Assembly: GCA_947483095.1 (NCBI GenBank)
Contig: CANKLD010000073.1
Coordinates: 1 to 6,988, forward strand
DNA length: 6,988 bases
Direction: 5' to 3'
Source: Bacteroidota bacterium
GTDB lineage: Bacteria; Bacteroidota; Bacteroidia; Flavobacteriales; Flavobacteriaceae
Shown here: piece after piece, positions 1 to 5,387 of the stretch
Layout of the letters: each line of letters opens with the position of its first letter
How positions within the stretch are numbered: position 1 is the first letter of the stretch
Program-made: the position numbers and the translations under genes
The notes under the pieces: model-generated
The model's database searches: none
The model's input: the letters and a program-made list of their open reading frames with translations, nothing else
Told to the model about the DNA's origin: nothing

Positions 1-222
1 GAGGAAGGACTTAGAAGTGCTTCTAAAAAAATTGATATTATGATTAAGCAATTTGAAGAAAATTATGCCGTTCGAGATAAACAAGATGTACTGGCAATGT
101 GTGCCTTACAATTTGCCTCTCAATTAGAACAAAAGCAAATTGATAAGTCAGTCGATAATGAAGAAACTAACGACAGACTTAAGAAAATCAATGAATTATT
201 AGCCAATTATCTCGACAAATAA
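1..222 (+). CDS. zapA: Cell division protein ZapA, 3' part (5' end outside window)
   Basis: The frame is open from the first base (EEGLRSASKKIDIMIKQFEE...) to a TAA at 220-222, giving 73 residues. ZapA of this group is about 95-100 residues, so roughly the first 25 are missing. The visible part is the long, charged helix-rich C-terminal half, including YAVRDKQDVLAMCALQFASQ, which is typical of flavobacterial ZapA; the last 30 residues are a coiled-coil-like stretch ending LLANYLDK. ZapA binds FtsZ in the cytoplasm and helps bundle its filaments at the division ring. A 6S-like RNA starts about 30 nt downstream on the same strand. The zapA-6S order is also found in Escherichia coli, which supports both calls. 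The ATG at position 40 is internal and not the start. The identification rests on recognising the sequence, and the missing N-terminus leaves a little doubt. Confidence 0.88.
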   Translation, partial: EEGLRSASKKIDIMIKQFEENYAVRDKQDVLAMCALQFASQLEQKQIDKSVDNEETNDRLKKINELLANYLDK

Positions 223-249
223 ATACGTTCTTAACAATAACTAAGATAC

Positions 250-413
250 TGCCTACATTAGTTCCTATTTGGTAAACTCAACACTAACAATTTAGAATGA
301 GCGAATCTTCATTACTATAGCATGTCACCTCTGCGTGAAAGCTTGATCAATGAGTTAGCTCAAAACTTGTATTTCCGAGTTTATTCAAGCAATCTAATGT
401 AGGTTTTTTTTTT
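250..413 (+). ncRNA. ssrS: 6S-like RNA (Bacteroidota 6S / '6S-Flavo' type)
   Basis: The gap between zapA and rny folds into a long 6S-like rod. CCTACATTAG (252-261) pairs perfectly with CTAATGTAGG (394-403), and ten T follow (404-413), giving a terminator-like 3' end. A second stem pairs 269-279 with 377-388, with a bulge. A wide internal region follows, holding small hairpins (296-300 with 309-313; TGAG/CTCA at 351-354 with 359-362). An apical stem sits at 319-321/341-343 plus TCAC/GTGA (325-328/335-338). A closed rod with a large central bubble is the 6S design: it mimics an open promoter and holds the housekeeping RNA polymerase. Position right after zapA agrees with 6S genes elsewhere. 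The 5' end is approximate. A poor promoter-like TACGTTCT lies at 224-231 with no TTG at proper spacing, so the RNA could also be cut from a zapA transcript. Confidence 0.8.
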
Positions 414-432
414 ATATAAATTTTACACAAAC

Positions 433-1998
433 ATGGACAGTACATTAATTATAATTATTTCAGGAATAGTTGGGGTTGCAGGGGGATTTATCCTTGCAAA
501 AGTGATGGAAAAAAGCAGTGTTTCTAGTTTAGTTCAAAATGCTAAAAAAGAAGCCGCTTCAATTTTAAAAGACGCAAATTTAGAAGGAGAAAATATCAAA
601 AAAGATAAAATTCTTCAAGCTAAGGAAAGGTTTATTGAATTGAAATCGGAACACGAAGAAGTAATTCTAGGAAGAGAAAAAAAGGTAGCCGAAGTTGAAA
701 AAAGAGTTCGCGATAAAGAATCTCAAATTTCAAATGAATTGGCAAAAGCTAAAAAAGTCAATGACGATTTTGAAGCAAAAACAGTTGAATACACTTCAAA
801 AATTGAAATTCTTGACAAGAAGCAAGTTGAAGTCGAGAAAATGCATAAAAGCCAGTTGAATCAACTAGAAGTAATATCCGGTTTATCAGCTGAAGAAGCA
901 AGCAACCAGTTAATCGAGGGTTTAAAAGCGGAGGCCAAAACCAAAGCGATGGCTCAAATTCAAGATACCATTGAAGAAGCGAAGCTAACTGCGCAACAAG
1001 AAGCAAAGAAAATCATCATCAATACCATACAAAGAGTGGGTACGGAAGAGGCGGTAGAAAATTGTGTTTCCGTTTTCAACATTGAATCTGATGATGTAAA
1101 AGGAAGAATTATTGGTCGTGAAGGACGAAATATTAGAGCTTTAGAAGCGGCAACTGGAGTAGAAATTATTGTTGATGACACTCCAGAAGCTATTATTTTA
1201 TCTTGTTTTGACCCTGTGAGAAGAGAGATTGCACGTTTGGCACTTCATAAATTAGTTACCGACGGTAGAATTCACCCGGCGAGAATTGAAGAAGTAGTTG
1301 CAAAAACGGCTAAACAAATTGACGATGAGATTATTGAAGTTGGAAAACGAACTGTAATCGATTTAGGAATCCACGGATTGCACCCAGAATTGATTAAAGT
1401 AGTTGGTAGAATGAAATACCGATCTTCTTATGGTCAAAATTTATTGCAACACTCAAGAGAAGTTTCTAAGCTTTGTGGAATCATGGCGGCAGAATTAGGA
1501 TTAAATGTTAAACTAGCAAAAAGAGCCGGTTTATTACACGATATTGGAAAAGTGCCTGATGCTGAAAGTGATTTGCCACACGCATTATTAGGGATGCAAT
1601 GGGCTGAGAAATACGGTGAAAAAGAAGAAGTTTGCAATGCAATTGGAGCGCACCACGATGAGATTGAAATGAAATCTTTATTATCCCCAATTATCCAAGT
1701 ATGTGATGCTATTTCTGGTGCACGTCCTGGAGCAAGAAGACAAGTTTTAGATTCTTATATTCAGCGTTTGAAAGACCTAGAAGAAGTTGCTTTCGGATTT
1801 AATGGAGTTAAAAATGCATATGCCATTCAAGCGGGTAGAGAACTACGTGTTATTGTAGAAAGCGAAAAAGTATCTGACGATAATGCAGCCACTTTATCAT
1901 TTGAAATATCACAAAAAATCCAAACAGAAATGACGTATCCAGGTCAAGTGAAAGTAACCGTAATTAGAGAAACTAGAGCGGTTAATATTGCGAAATAA
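433..1998 (+). CDS. rny: Ribonuclease Y (membrane-anchored endoribonuclease)
   Basis: The protein has 521 residues, the usual RNase Y length. RNase Y cuts single-stranded RNA inside the chain and starts decay or processing of many transcripts from the inner face of the membrane. Domains in order: a transmembrane anchor at about residues 4-24 (hydrophobic, Ile/Gly-rich); a long charged coiled coil at about 30-195; a KH RNA-binding domain at about 210-275 with the signature [15 protein letters not shown] (224-238, GxxG loop GREG 228-231); and an HD hydrolase domain at about 335-430. Likely metal ligands are H340 (LLQHS), H369-D370 (HDIGK), H407/H408 (AHHDE) and D425 (CDAIS). The C-terminal domain looks intact. 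The ATG at 433 puts the anchor at the very N-terminus; the leader is A-rich (ACACAAAC) without Shine-Dalgarno. It starts 19 nt after the T run of the 6S-like RNA, leaving almost no room for a promoter of its own. A strong terminator follows. Confidence 0.97.
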   Translation: MDSTLIIIISGIVGVAGGFILAKVMEKSSVSSLVQNAKKEAASILKDANLEGENIKKDKILQAKERFIELKSEHEEVILGREKKVAEVEKRVRDKESQISNELAKAKKVNDDFEAKTVEYTSKIEILDKKQVEVEKMHKSQLNQLEVISGLSAEEASNQLIEGLKAEAKTKAMAQIQDTIEEAKLTAQQEAKKIIINTIQRVGTEEAVENCVSVFNIESDDVKGRIIGREGRNIRALEAATGVEIIVDDTPEAIILSCFDPVRREIARLALHKLVTDGRIHPARIEEVVAKTAKQIDDEIIEVGKRTVIDLGIHGLHPELIKVVGRMKYRSSYGQNLLQHSREVSKLCGIMAAELGLNVKLAKRAGLLHDIGKVPDAESDLPHALLGMQWAEKYGEKEEVCNAIGAHHDEIEMKSLLSPIIQVCDAISGARPGARRQVLDSYIQRLKDLEEVAFGFNGVKNAYAIQAGRELRVIVESEKVSDDNAATLSFEISQKIQTEMTYPGQVKVTVIRETRAVNIAK

Positions 1999-2001
1999 AA
2001 A

Positions 2002-2040
2002 TCCCATCCTAGCCTTCCCAAAGGGAAGGAATTGATGGAG
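2002..2040. repeat. Small palindromic intergenic element (CCTTCCC/GGGAAGG)
   Basis: Just after the rny stop, CCTTCCC (2013-2019) and GGGAAGG (2023-2029) form a perfect 7-bp stem with an AAA loop, flanked by CCCATCCTAG and AATTGATGG. From memory, sequences of the form 'CCCATCCTAGCC...CCAAAGGG...GGAATT' occur many times between genes in Flavobacterium and relatives, so this is probably a dispersed repeat. No T run follows, so it is not a good terminator; it could protect the 3' end of the rny mRNA. Only one copy is in the window, so the repeat status is inference. Confidence 0.5.
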
Positions 2041-2051
2041 TTGAAAAATAT

Positions 2052-2081
2052 AAGACTTGCTAATTGGCAAGTCTTTTTTTT
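2052..2081 (+). terminator. Intrinsic terminator of rny
   Basis: AAGACTTGC (2052-2060) pairs perfectly with GCAAGTCTT (2067-2075) across a 6-nt loop, and the run of T continues to 2081. The stem starts about 54 nt after the rny stop codon and points in the same direction. Confidence 0.9.
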
Positions 2082-2110
2082 GTGAATTATTTTTAAATTC
2101 TCCTATTTAT

Positions 2111-2260
2111 GGTATTTTCTTGGGCGTGCCCTCGTTTAGAACGTTTTAGTAACGAGGAAATCTGTACTAAACTCGGTCGGGTGTTCCACTACAAGTCCTC
2201 GCCAAGTTCCGCTTTCGCTTCACTTGCCTGTGGGCTTTTCGCTTCACCCCTCACGCAAGC
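2111..2260. repeat. GC-richer dispersed Bacteroidota repeat element (GGGCGTGCCC ... CTCACGC)
   Basis: This stretch is clearly richer in G+C than its flanks. It starts near the self-complementary GGGCGTGCCC (2122-2131). A hairpin follows, CCTCGTT (2130-2136) with AACGAGG (2151-2157). Next comes GGTCGGGTGTTCC (2175-2187), and the element ends with GGGCTTTTCGCTTCACC and CCTCACGC (to about 2256). From memory, a GGGCGTGCCC...GGTCGGG...CCGCT...CCTAACGC layout recurs between genes in many Bacteroidota genomes, with a variable middle. No protein signature is visible; the 72-codon open frame across it (2109-2327) looks accidental. Boundaries are approximate and no target-site duplication was found by eye. 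It may be a non-autonomous mobile element or a structured RNA; neither is shown here. Confidence 0.6.
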
Positions 2261-2272
2261 CGAAAAAGGTAA

Positions 2273-2302
2273 TTTTGTCTTGCTGAACTGGTTTCAGCAT
2301 CT
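2273..2302. repeat. Short palindromic repeat (TGCTGAA/TTCAGCA)
   Basis: TGCTGAA (2281-2287) and TTCAGCA (2293-2299) form a 7-bp stem with a 5-nt loop, inside the context TTTTGTCT...TCT. It closely resembles a 'GTCATGCTGAACTTG'-type palindrome that I recall as very common between genes in Bacteroidota. It sits about 20 bp beyond the larger repeat element. Function unknown; the family assignment is from memory. Confidence 0.5.
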
Positions 2303-2341
2303 AAAAAAACATAAAAATAGAATCTGAAATAAATTCAGATT
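2301..2341 (-). terminator. Probable intrinsic terminator of xerD
   Basis: AATCTGAA (2321-2328) pairs with TTCAGATT (2334-2341) across a 5-nt loop. Read on the minus strand, the hairpin is followed by a T-rich stretch (CTATTTTTATGTTTTTTT, complement of 2303-2320). It lies about 55 nt past the xerD stop. The T run is interrupted, so termination may be partial. Confidence 0.55.
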
Positions 2342-2361
2342 GACAAAACACAAATTAAACA

Positions 2362-2401
2362 AATAACCGATTAACCGAATCAACGAATAACCAAATCACT
2401 T
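2362..2401. repeat. Degenerate 8-bp tandem repeat
   Basis: Successive 8-bp units read AATAACCG (2362-2369), ATTAACCG (2370-2377), AATCAACG (2378-2385), AATAACCA (2386-2393) and a weaker AATCACTT (2394-2401). The array runs into the 3' end of xerD, whose TGA stop (complement of 2396-2398) lies in the last unit. Possible slippage product; no function can be assigned. Confidence 0.6.
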
Positions 2402-3292
2402 TCTAGGGTGAAACGTATTCATGATTTCCGACAAATGCTTTCTATCAAGATGTACATATATTTCTGTAGTAGTAATCGATTCGTGTCCTAACATTAATTG
2501 GATTGAACGTAAATCGGCACCATTTTCTAATAAGTGCGTTGCAAATGAATGCCGGAAGGTATGTGGACTAATGGTTTTGTTCAAATCGATTTTTACGGCT
2601 AAATCTTTAATAATTGTAAATATCATCGCTCGCGTCAATTGGCGTCCTCTCCTATTTAAAAACAAAGTGTCTTCATGCCCTTTTTGAATATTTAAATGAG
2701 ATCTAACCTTGTCTTTATAGATTTCTATGTATTTCTGAGTATAAGAACCAATAGGAACAAAACGTTGCTTATTCCCTTTTCCAGTAATTTTGATGAATCC
2801 TTCCTCAAAGAAAAGATCCGATATTTTTAAAGTAACCAACTCCGAAACACGAAGACCACAACCGTAAAGAGTTTCAAGCATTGCTCTGTTCCGTTCCCCT
2901 TCATTGGAACTCAAATCAATAGCTGCTATGAGTCGGTCAATATCAACAATCGATAAAGTATCAGGGAGTTTTCGGCCAATTCTTGGAGTTTCAATTAATT
3001 CCAAGGGATTGTCGGGTCGATAATCTTCAAATATCAAATATGAAAAAAAACTCTTCAAACCGGATATTATCCTAGCCTGAGATCTCGCGTTTAACTGCTT
3101 AGCAATATGATAAATAAATTGCTGAATGGTTTCTTCACTAATGGTTATTGGGGAAACCGAAATAGAATTCTCCTCCAAAAAAAGGCACAGTCGTTCGATA
3201 TCAAAAGAATAATTGTCAATGGTATTTTTCGACATTCCTCTTTCAATTCTCAAATACGATTGATAGCTTTTAATATACGTAGTCCAATTCAT
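2396..3292 (-). CDS. xerD: Tyrosine recombinase XerD
   Basis: The protein has 298 residues, the normal Xer length. With XerC, XerD resolves chromosome dimers by strand exchange at the dif site. Residues 1-90 form the core-binding (SAM-like) domain, including YLRIERGMSKNTIDNYSFDI. About 105-290 is the catalytic domain with all expected residues: R148 (GCGLRVSEL), K172 (TGKGNKQR), H244 and R247 (SPHTFRHSFATHLL), H270 (LGHESI) and the nucleophile Y279 (TTEIYVH). The start at 3292 gives the usual MNWTTYIKSYQSYL opening. The promoter is unclear: a TTCCTTTG element (complement of 3298-3305, one mismatch to TAnnTTTG) lies within 13 nt of the start, with no good TTG box upstream. It is convergent with rny and faces the same way as three beta-barrel genes, but a terminator lies between. 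XerD rather than XerC is chosen from overall resemblance and nearby aroQ; no dif site is visible. Confidence 0.9.
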   Translation of the reverse strand: MNWTTYIKSYQSYLRIERGMSKNTIDNYSFDIERLCLFLEENSISVSPITISEETIQQFIYHIAKQLNARSQARIISGLKSFFSYLIFEDYRPDNPLELIETPRIGRKLPDTLSIVDIDRLIAAIDLSSNEGERNRAMLETLYGCGLRVSELVTLKISDLFFEEGFIKITGKGNKQRFVPIGSYTQKYIEIYKDKVRSHLNIQKGHEDTLFLNRRGRQLTRAMIFTIIKDLAVKIDLNKTISPHTFRHSFATHLLENGADLRSIQLMLGHESITTTEIYVHLDRKHLSEIMNTFHPRK

Positions 3293-3317
3293 TAGTACAA
3301 AGGAAAACTATTTTCAT

Positions 3318-3345
3318 AAAAAAACCACGCGAATTGCGTGGTTTT
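3318..3345 (-). terminator. Intrinsic terminator of the first beta-barrel gene
   Basis: AAAACCACGC (3321-3330) pairs perfectly with GCGTGGTTTT (3336-3345) around GAATT. On the minus strand a run of seven T follows (complement of 3318-3324), so it stops transcription of the gene ending at 3366 before it reaches xerD. The short T run on the other side could give some plus-strand activity. Two near-copies of this stem follow the other two beta-barrel genes. Confidence 0.88.
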
Positions 3346-3368
3346 AATTATAATTTAAATTATAATTA
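3345..3368. repeat. Perfect 24-bp AT-only palindrome over a stop codon
   Basis: Positions 3345-3356 (TAATTATAATTT) are exactly reverse-complementary to 3357-3368 (AAATTATAATTA), with no spacer. It contains the TAA stop of the adjacent minus-strand gene (3366-3368) and abuts the terminator stem. Weaker AT inverted repeats lie at the same place in the two sister genes (4845-4852 with 4861-4868; 4099-4104 with 4114-4119). Confidence 0.75.
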
Positions 3369-3923
3369 GAATTTATATCCAAAAGACAATTGGATATTAG
3401 AGTTTTTAGAATTAGTTGATGGTTCTCCTGGAACATCTTTTTCAACATTAGTTAAACCCATTGTGTAACGTAATCCTAGTGACATAGTTTCATTTAAGTC
3501 ATAACCAGCACCTAAATTAAAACCAAAATCAGTTGAATTACATTGATCTTTATAATCAATTGATGCCAATGTTGCAGACATTAAGAATCCTAATTGAGGT
3601 CCAGCTTCAATACTAAATGCATCAGCTACTTTATATTTAGCCATAACTGGGATGTTAATATAATTCAAATTAGCTGTAGTGCTTAAACCGAAAAATGTAT
3701 ATTTTGCACCTTGAGCAGAATATAATAATTCAGGTTGTACTGCAAATTTATCATTAATTGCAAATTGTGCAAAACCACCTAAATGGATAGAAGTAATACT
3801 TGTAGCACCTTCAGCTGAATTACTTGACATGTTTAATCCACCTTTAACACCATATTTAACGTCTTGTGCATTAGCAAAGCTAAATGCGAATACTGCAACA
3901 GCAGTTAAAAGAATTTTTTTCAT
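3366..3923 (-). CDS. Outer-membrane beta-barrel protein, porin-like (OMP_b-brl_2 type)
   Basis: The protein has 185 residues and no assigned substrate. Residues 1-19 form a signal peptide (MKKILLTAVAVFAFSFANA) with predicted cleavage before Q20. The mature part alternates polar and hydrophobic residues as in short outer-membrane beta strands, with phrases typical of this Bacteroidota family: YGVKGGLNMS (24-33), FAVQPELLYSAQG, LNYINIPVMAKYKV, FSIEAGPQLGF and LGLRYTMGLTN. It ends in FGYKF, a terminal aromatic consistent with recognition by the BAM insertion machinery. About eight strands would fit the length. A TAnnTTTG promoter and its own terminator make it a single-gene transcript. The signal-peptide codons nearly match those of the next two genes, although the mature domain is different. 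The start ATG follows an A-rich leader (AATATTAAA). Role beyond an outer-membrane barrel is unknown. Confidence 0.88.
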   Translation of the reverse strand: MKKILLTAVAVFAFSFANAQDVKYGVKGGLNMSSNSAEGATSITSIHLGGFAQFAINDKFAVQPELLYSAQGAKYTFFGLSTTANLNYINIPVMAKYKVADAFSIEAGPQLGFLMSATLASIDYKDQCNSTDFGFNLGAGYDLNETMSLGLRYTMGLTNVEKDVPGEPSTNSKNSNIQLSFGYKF

Positions 3924-3952
3924 TTTAATATTTGTTTATTGTTAATAATTCT

Positions 3953-3981
3953 CAAATATATAAAACATACATCTCTAACAA
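3953..3981 (-). promoter_or_regulatory. Bacteroidota-type promoter for the gene at 3366-3923
   Basis: On the minus strand, TATATTTG (complement of 3953-3960) fits TAnnTTTG exactly, and TTG (complement of 3979-3981) lies 18 nt upstream, within the spacing used by the primary sigma factor of this phylum. Transcription would start near 3946, leaving a leader of about 20-25 nt. Confidence 0.65.
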
Positions 3982-3999
3982 TCCCATAGGGCTTAGGAG

Positions 4000-4031
4000 T
4001 TATTAACAATTTTATTAACACATTATTAACA
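4000..4031 (-). promoter_or_regulatory. Triple TTATTAACA direct repeat upstream of the first beta-barrel gene
   Basis: Exact copies of TTATTAACA lie at 4000-4008, 4012-4020 and 4023-4031, spaced 12 and 11 bp. The array is upstream of the promoter, starting 77 bp from the ATG. Related pairs sit 75 bp upstream of the other two beta-barrel genes. Placement and near-helical spacing suggest a site for an activator or nucleoid protein; AT-rich chance similarity is the alternative. Confidence 0.4.
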
Positions 4032-4073
4032 AGTGATAAGGTAATTTGTAAAAGAACTTTCAAAAATGGCCAT

Positions 4074-4100
4074 AAAAAAACCACGCTAATAGCGTGGTTT
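4074..4100 (-). terminator. Intrinsic terminator of the second beta-barrel gene
   Basis: AAACCACGCT (4078-4087) pairs perfectly with AGCGTGGTTT (4091-4100) around AAT. On the minus strand seven T follow (complement of 4074-4080). It lies about 20 nt past the stop at 4120 and upstream of the control region of the next gene. Confidence 0.88.
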
Positions 4101-4119
4101 AATAATTTAATGGTATTAA

Positions 4120-4632
4120 TTAGAATTTGTAAATCAAACTAAAATTCGCGTCATTTAAAAAGTTTGAATAATCATTCAAATCAATTGTAGTTGTAGCATC
4201 TCCTGATTTAGGTTTGCTGTAAGAAATTAAATTTCCTAAATGCCATCCAACAGAAAAATGTTGAGTTAAAGAATAGTTAAGGTGAACACCTGCGCCAAAA
4301 GTAGTTGATGCATCACTGATACTTAGACCAGCTCCAGTAAAAACATTAAATCTTTCCCCTAATTTCATCATTTGATATTTCATACCTACTGAAAAATCTG
4401 TAGACGAAGCTGCTGTTCCTCCAGATCTAGATTTAATACCCGCTTCTAAAGCAACTTTATCAGTTACAAAATAGCTAAGCATTGGAGAAATTACAGTTTG
4501 TCCGTTTGTAACTGAAGTTACATTACCACCTAATAAAACGTCACCTTTTGCAAAACCAAAAGATTTAGCATCTTGTGCATTAGCAAAGCTGAATGCAAAT
4601 ACTGCAGCAGCTGTTAAAATAATTTTTTTCAT
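4120..4632 (-). CDS. Small outer-membrane beta-barrel protein, tandem copy 1
   Basis: The protein has 170 residues. Signal peptide MKKIILTAAAVFAFSFANA (1-19) is followed by Q20. The mature part is a run of predicted amphipathic strands: FAKGDVLLGGNVTSV, VISPMLSYFVTDKVALEAGI, DFSVGMKYQMMKL, FNVFTGAGLSI, TFGAGVHLNYSLTQHFSVGWHL, and the closing NFSLIYKF with terminal Phe typical of outer-membrane barrels. Length fits an eight-stranded barrel of the general OMP_b-brl type. No enzymatic motif is seen, and the substrate or partner is unknown. It is a close paralogue of the gene at 4866-5387. Differences gather in likely surface loops: KSRSGGTAA here against STSSGGVT there, and a shorter first loop. 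The leader is A-rich (AAACAAAAACAAAA before ATG). No exact TAnnTTTG box was found, so the promoter is undefined. It has its own terminator. Confidence 0.87.
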   Translation of the reverse strand: MKKIILTAAAVFAFSFANAQDAKSFGFAKGDVLLGGNVTSVTNGQTVISPMLSYFVTDKVALEAGIKSRSGGTAASSTDFSVGMKYQMMKLGERFNVFTGAGLSISDASTTFGAGVHLNYSLTQHFSVGWHLGNLISYSKPKSGDATTTIDLNDYSNFLNDANFSLIYKF

Positions 4633-4706
4633 TTTTGTTTTTGTTTAAAATTAATAATAATAAAATTATAGATTAAAATAAGTTTTTATCATTTTGATAA
4701 TTATAT

Positions 4707-4727
4707 TTATTAACAATTTTACAAACA
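4707..4727 (-). promoter_or_regulatory. TTATTAACA repeat pair upstream of tandem copy 1
   Basis: TTATTAACA (4707-4715) is followed 12 bp on by TTACAAACA (4719-4727, two mismatches). The first copy starts 75 bp upstream of the ATG, matching the distance at the other two genes (75 and 77 bp). Candidate protein-binding site; weakest of the three. Confidence 0.3.
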
Positions 4728-4813
4728 AATATTATTATATAAGTATAAAAACAGACATTTTTATAAATAATTGGCTAAAATGTACAATCTTGCTAAAAAT
4801 GAATATTCCCGAT

Positions 4814-4845
4814 AAAAACAAAAAACCACGCCAAAGGCGTGGTTT
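4814..4845 (-). terminator. Intrinsic terminator of the third beta-barrel gene
   Basis: AAACCACGCC (4823-4832) pairs perfectly with GGCGTGGTTT (4836-4845) around AAA. On the minus strand a T-rich tail TTTTTGTTTTT follows. It shares the CCACGC/GCGTGG stem with the terminators at 3318-3345 and 4074-4100, while the loops differ. Confidence 0.88.
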
Positions 4846-4865
4846 AATTAATCTAATAATATTAA

Positions 4866-5387
4866 TTAGAACTTGTAAATCAAACTAAAATTCGCTTCAT
4901 TTAAAAAGTTTGAATATTCATTCAAATCAATTCTAGTTGTAGCATCTCCTGTTTTAGGTTTGGTGTAAGAAATTAAATCTGCTAAATGCCATCCAACAGA
5001 TAAATGTTGAGTTACAGAATAGTTAAGGTGAACACCCGCGCCAAAAGTAGTTGATGCATCACCGAAACTTAAATCAGCTCCAGTAAAAACATTAAATCTT
5101 TCCCCTAATTTCATCATTTGATATTTCATACCTACTGAAAAATCTGTAGACGAAGTTACTCCTCCAGAACTAGTACTAATACCAGCTTCTAAAGCAACTT
5201 TGTCAGTTACAAAATAGCTAATCTTTGGAGAAATTACAGTTTGTCCAGTTGTTCCTGGGGTTGTAACTGAAGTTACATTACCACCTAATAAAACGTCACC
5301 TTTTACAAAACCAAAAGATTTAGCATCTTGTGCATTAGCAAAGCTAAATGCGAATACTGCAGCAGCAGTTAAAATAATTTTTTTCAT
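4866..5387 (-). CDS. Small outer-membrane beta-barrel protein, tandem copy 2
   Basis: The protein has 173 residues. Signal peptide 1-19 is identical in protein sequence to tandem copy 1, with Q20 as predicted first mature residue. Strands match copy 1 (DVLLGGNVTSV, SYFVTDKVALEAGI, DFSVGMKYQMMKL, FNVFTGADLSF, TFGAGVHLNYSVTQHLSVGWHL, terminal NFSLIYKF). Relative to copy 1 it has four extra residues (TPGT) in the first predicted loop and one fewer near residue 75. Most other changes are also in loop-like stretches, as expected for surface-exposed segments. No Cys and no catalytic motif are seen; ligand and role are unknown. The leader is A-rich without Shine-Dalgarno. A TGAATTTG stretch (complement of 5434-5441, one mismatch to TAnnTTTG) may be the -7 box, but no well-spaced TTG was found. 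It is transcribed away from aroQ, sharing the gap 5388-5696. Confidence 0.87.
   Translation of the reverse strand: MKKIILTAAAVFAFSFANAQDAKSFGFVKGDVLLGGNVTSVTTPGTTGQTVISPKISYFVTDKVALEAGISTSSGGVTSSTDFSVGMKYQMMKLGERFNVFTGADLSFGDASTTFGAGVHLNYSVTQHLSVGWHLADLISYTKPKTGDATTRIDLNEYSNFLNEANFSLIYKF

Noticed and set aside
758..1690. Antisense open frames inside rny (758-1006, 960-1181, 1434-1637, 1508-1690)
   Set aside because: They lie opposite a complete, conserved RNase Y frame, have unlikely compositions and no promoter or leader; they are shadows.
2109..2327. Plus-strand open frame of 72 codons in the rny-xerD gap
   Set aside because: It runs through the dispersed repeat element and both hairpins, has no leader of the usual kind and no recognisable domain. 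Such frames in this repeat are probably accidental.
2421..3295. Plus-strand open frames opposite xerD (2421-2687 and 3107-3295)
   Set aside because: They are antisense to conserved catalytic and N-terminal codons of xerD and resemble no protein family.
3345..3368. Palindrome near xerD considered as a dif or Xer recombination site
   Set aside because: A dif site has two imperfect 11-bp half-sites around a central 6-bp region and conserved sequence; this is a spacer-less AT-only palindrome inside a gene end.
3318..4845. Repeated CCACGC/GCGTGG sequences considered as a repeat array or CRISPR-like structure
   Set aside because: Each copy lies just past a stop codon with a T run in the direction of the gene, so all three are terminators; the spacing of 0.7 kb holds genes.
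4694..4888. Plus-strand open frame of 64 codons between the tandem barrel genes
   Set aside because: It crosses the terminator and the 3' end of the minus-strand gene; its Ile/Asn/Lys-rich sequence is what random AT-rich DNA gives.
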